Shown here piece by piece: positions 41,860-43,604 of a stretch of 43,604 nt of DNA. The DNA is from a virus. The notes under the pieces are model-generated. The model ran no database searches. It was not told where the DNA came from and saw only the letters and a list, made by a program, of their open reading frames with translations. The translations under genes and the position numbers were made by a program. Where the stretch lies: positions 1 to 43,604 of IMG/VR virus record IMGVR_UViG_3300044675_004081. One strand, written 5' to 3'. How positions within the stretch are numbered: the first letter of the stretch is position 1; each line of letters begins with the position of its first letter.

Positions 41860-42071
41860 TTGAGTTGTTCTAATTCTTTTGACAGTGTGATGAGATCATT
41901 CTTATCAATCACTTGTAGATCATTCATTGTTGATGCTGTGTATGTTTTAGCATGAGAGATCATCTTACGAATGATTGCTGCAACAAGTTTATTTTCTGTA
42001 TCTGCCCATGTGTTACGTTCATTCCATACTTCTTGCATTAATGTTTGTGCTCTAAGTGTCATCATCACCAT
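41856..42071 (-). CDS. Unknown helical protein (71 aa)
   Basis: It starts MVMMTLRAQTLMQEVWNERN (three possible Met starts within the first four codons) and continues TENKLVAAIIRKMISHAKTY. The composition is helical. It overlaps the upstream 31-residue gene by 20 bases and the downstream gene by 3 (ATGA). No family is recognised. Confidence 0.65.
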   Translation of the reverse strand: MVMMTLRAQTLMQEVWNERNTWADTENKLVAAIIRKMISHAKTYTASTMNDLQVIDKNDLITLSKELEQLK

Positions 42072-42147
42072 CCGTATATTTCATGAGTAAGTAATTAATT
42101 AGAACAGATCCTGCCATGACACCAATTGCATACGTAATTAAGATCAT
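42052..42147 (-). CDS. Tiny membrane peptide (31 aa)
   Basis: The frame encodes MILITYAIGVMAGSVLINYL, then LMKYTDGDDDT. About 20 hydrophobic residues are followed by a Lys and an acidic tail, so a single membrane pass is likely. The start overlaps the upstream stop as ATGA, which supports real translation. Tiny phage membrane peptides can affect host envelope proteins or lysis; no proof here. Confidence 0.6.
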   Translation of the reverse strand: MILITYAIGVMAGSVLINYLLMKYTDGDDDT

Positions 42148-42344
42148 GTTGTTTCTTCATCCCATTCTTCATAACGTGTATTGATTTTACCATTATTGAG
42201 AAAAATATTCAAGTGTCCTGTATTACCGTTATTAAAATAAAATGCCATCCATACATGTTCACCTTCATCCATCACTTCATAATGATATGCCTTGATGTTG
42301 TCCAGTAGGAATTCATCTGGATTGTACAGTTCTTTATCAGTCAT
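42144..42344 (-). CDS. Unknown small protein (66 aa)
   Basis: It starts MTDKELYNPDEFLLDNIKAY, with a beta-rich centre (VWMAFYFNNGNTGHLNIFLN) and an acidic end. It is a compact alpha-beta protein without a recognised family. ATGA overlaps join it to both neighbours. Confidence 0.65.
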   Translation of the reverse strand: MTDKELYNPDEFLLDNIKAYHYEVMDEGEHVWMAFYFNNGNTGHLNIFLNNGKINTRYEEWDEETT

Positions 42345-42781
42345 GCCACACCATCTGCACTATCTTTAAATTGTTGTACTCGTTGTAGAAACTTAGTTGC
42401 TTGATGATCTAATTGTTCGATCAGATCTTCAATATCAGTGATAGCGATATGATTATATTCTTGATTGAGATATTCACAGCGTATGGCATCAATCATACAC
42501 TGTAGAGTAATCATTTGTTGATGTTCTGGTGTAATGGGTGTGCCATGAGGCAAACTGGCACATTCCATATTGTAGTAATCATTGTAGCGTTGTAGAACAC
42601 GATTGCTCTTTTCCCTACGCTCAGCTTCTTCAAACATGGCATCAGGATATGGTTCTTGATTGTTCATCAGTTGTTGTATGCGGTGTTTACCGTATTCCGT
42701 GAGTTCATACTTCTTTGTGCGGAGTTCATCAACTTCTTCTTGAGTGAGATTGACCCACGGCATATCATCATTCAGTCCCAT
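42341..42781 (-). CDS. Unknown hydrophilic protein (146 aa)
   Basis: It starts MGLNDDMPWVNLTQEEVDEL and is helical throughout (EYGKHRIQQLMNNQEPYPDA, then IAITDIEDLIEQLDHQATKF). No metal motif or membrane segment is present. It is the longest complete gene of the overlapping operon. The start overlaps the upstream gene's end by 10 bases. No family is recognised. Confidence 0.65.
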   Translation of the reverse strand: MGLNDDMPWVNLTQEEVDELRTKKYELTEYGKHRIQQLMNNQEPYPDAMFEEAERREKSNRVLQRYNDYYNMECASLPHGTPITPEHQQMITLQCMIDAIRCEYLNQEYNHIAITDIEDLIEQLDHQATKFLQRVQQFKDSADGVA

Positions 42782-42909
42782 GGTGCTTTACGTTGCATAA
42801 GTTTCCTGATACTCTCGATTTGTTCTGGTGTTGGTGGTCGGTTAATCATCTCTACCAGTCTATCATAAGCTTCCTTTGAAACATAGATCTTTTCAGCATT
42901 CTCCCACAT
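42772..42909 (-). CDS. Possible DUF1778/TacA-like C-terminal protein (45 aa)
   Basis: The frame encodes MWENAEKIYVSKEAYDRLVE, then MINRPPTPEQIESIRKLMQR and KAPWD. The order 'VSKEAYDRLVE, xPPxP, helix, xAPWD' resembles the C-terminus of DUF1778 antitoxins (TacA type), but no DNA-binding ribbon-helix-helix part or acetyltransferase toxin is seen. I chose ATG 42909 because it limits the overlap with the upstream gene to 17 bases; ATG 42966 would give 64 residues. Confidence 0.5.
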   Translation of the reverse strand: MWENAEKIYVSKEAYDRLVEMINRPPTPEQIESIRKLMQRKAPWD

Positions 42910-43075
42910 AGTCTTCCAGATTTCCTCCTCTGAAAGTTCGTTTGAATGTTTCCCATGCCTGGTCATTTGCTTTATCCTGTTCAAAAGCAAACCGATAGTC
43001 GTTTTCATTCTGGATAGCATATTCAATCTCCGCTTGTATGAGAGTGCGTAACAGATCAATTTGTTGTTCAGTCAT
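42893..43075 (-). CDS. Unknown small acidic protein (60 aa)
   Basis: It starts MTEQQIDLLRTLIQAEIEYA and continues IQNENDYRFAFEQDKANDQA, then WETFKRTFRGGNLEDYVGEC. It is helical and acidic. The start overlaps the QueG-like stop as ATGA. No family is recognised. Confidence 0.6.
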   Translation of the reverse strand: MTEQQIDLLRTLIQAEIEYAIQNENDYRFAFEQDKANDQAWETFKRTFRGGNLEDYVGEC

Positions 43076-43602
43076 GATTGGTCATCAATAAATGGTGCCT
43101 TACTACACTTTGGTTGTTCTTGACAGTTCCTACAGTGTGGGATCTTGACTGGATTTCCATCCCTCATCAATCCTTCCATGGTTAGCTCATAGGAACCATC
43201 AATACCTTTACCCCATACGATGTTTTTACCATGAGTTGCATGAGAATTCCATTCATACACTTCATCCTTAGAAATGTTCCGTGGTCTCATCTTTTCATAC
43301 CAAAACCACTTCAAGGATGACACACTTGGATCATTACCATATCCAATGAAATTGTCACACTTTGCGCCATCAATCCAATCCTCATGAATGGCATTCACGG
43401 GGCAGTTTCGAATACAATCCTCACAACCATCACATAGATCCAACATTCCCTTTTGTGGTTTTAGATCATCATGATTGACAATTTCATCCCTGAAGATATA
43501 GGCACAAAACTTACATTGAAAACCAAACTTACGATTGTAAACCAATGAGTTCTTTGCTCTCACACCAAAACCAGACAGAATGGAAGCTTCTTTGAAGTTC
43601 AC
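43072..43602 (-). CDS. QueG-like iron-sulphur protein, 5' end at or beyond the window edge
   Basis: The 176 visible residues start with SILSGFGVRAKNSLVYNRKF, which follows the 'AGLGWIGKNTLLI' motif of epoxyqueuosine reductase QueG. A ferredoxin-type cluster motif, CDGCEDCIRNCPVNAI (Cys spacing 2-2-3), and a further Cys in AKCDNFI follow. The end has HCRNCQEQPKCSKAPF, an extra Cys group not typical of QueG. QueG uses cobalamin and two 4Fe-4S clusters and has ~350 residues, so this is only its C-terminal part or a relative. A GTG at 43602 would give the first in-frame start, but the frame is open to the edge. Confidence 0.6.
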   Translation of the reverse strand: MNFKEASILSGFGVRAKNSLVYNRKFGFQCKFCAYIFRDEIVNHDDLKPQKGMLDLCDGCEDCIRNCPVNAIHEDWIDGAKCDNFIGYGNDPSVSSLKWFWYEKMRPRNISKDEVYEWNSHATHGKNIVWGKGIDGSYELTMEGLMRDGNPVKIPHCRNCQEQPKCSKAPFIDDQS

Positions 43603-43604
43603 AT

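Noticed and set aside
42910-43059. Longer start for the DUF1778-like gene
   Set aside because: It would overlap most of the upstream 60-residue gene in another frame; the ATG at 42909 leaves only 17 bases of overlap. ATG 42966 remains possible.
36640-43604. Search for tRNA genes, photosynthesis genes and an integrase or transposase
   Set aside because: I found no cloverleaf-like sequence, no psbA/psbD-like protein and no recombinase motif in either strand.

Overview
This window looks like part of a T4-like cyanophage (myovirus) genome. The baseplate genes run in T4 order, gp25 - gp6 - gp7 - gp8, and are followed by very large virion genes of the kind seen in marine Synechococcus and Prochlorococcus myoviruses (a DUF4815-type N-terminus, glycine-rich repeats, a YHYH domain, a plastocyanin-like insert). 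T4-type late promoters (NATAAATA) lie at three operon boundaries. Every gene I accept is on the minus strand, so genes are read from high to low coordinates. The host is inferred from gene content only. I see no photosynthesis gene, tRNA, integrase, transposon or CRISPR array.

Layout in order of transcription. (1) 43.6-41.5 kb: a tight cluster of small genes with ATGA-type overlaps. It starts with an Fe-S protein like epoxyqueuosine reductase (QueG) that is cut by the window edge, followed by unknown small proteins, one with a possible DUF1778/TacA-like C-terminus. (2) 41.3-40.7 kb: a small gene, then inverted TTTTCCACA boxes (cyanobacterial DnaA-box type), an AT-rich stretch with short repeats, and a KTSC-like gene. 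(3) 40.7-36.6 kb: an array of about 15 very small genes. Most have their own intergenic cassette, made of a hairpin at the stop codon, a GC hairpin, and a promoter-like TANACTAAC or CATACTAAC box. The array includes HicA-like, ArdA-like and DUF7249-like proteins. The part from 36.6 to 39.34 kb is clearly GC-richer than the rest and is bracketed by a 9-bp direct repeat.

(4) 36.5-33.1 kb: a late promoter, two out-of-frame overlapping small genes, a possible PAAR-like spike-tip protein, a 50-residue basic protein, gp25 and gp6. (5) 33.1-20.8 kb: a 3453-residue protein that I interpret as a greatly enlarged gp7, then an enlarged gp8 behind a cluster of three late-promoter motifs. (6) 20.8-1 kb: a 2710-residue DUF4815-type protein whose ribosome binding site lies inside a 15-bp hairpin, a small coiled-coil protein, a 1376-residue repeat protein, a 168-residue protein, and a tail-fibre-like protein of more than 2580 residues that runs off the left edge.

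Taken together, the left 36 kb builds the baseplate and its adhesive or fibre shell late in infection. The right 7 kb looks like an early, host-interaction region of small proteins (anti-restriction, toxin-like fold, membrane peptides), where expression seems to be set gene by gene through repeated mini-promoters.
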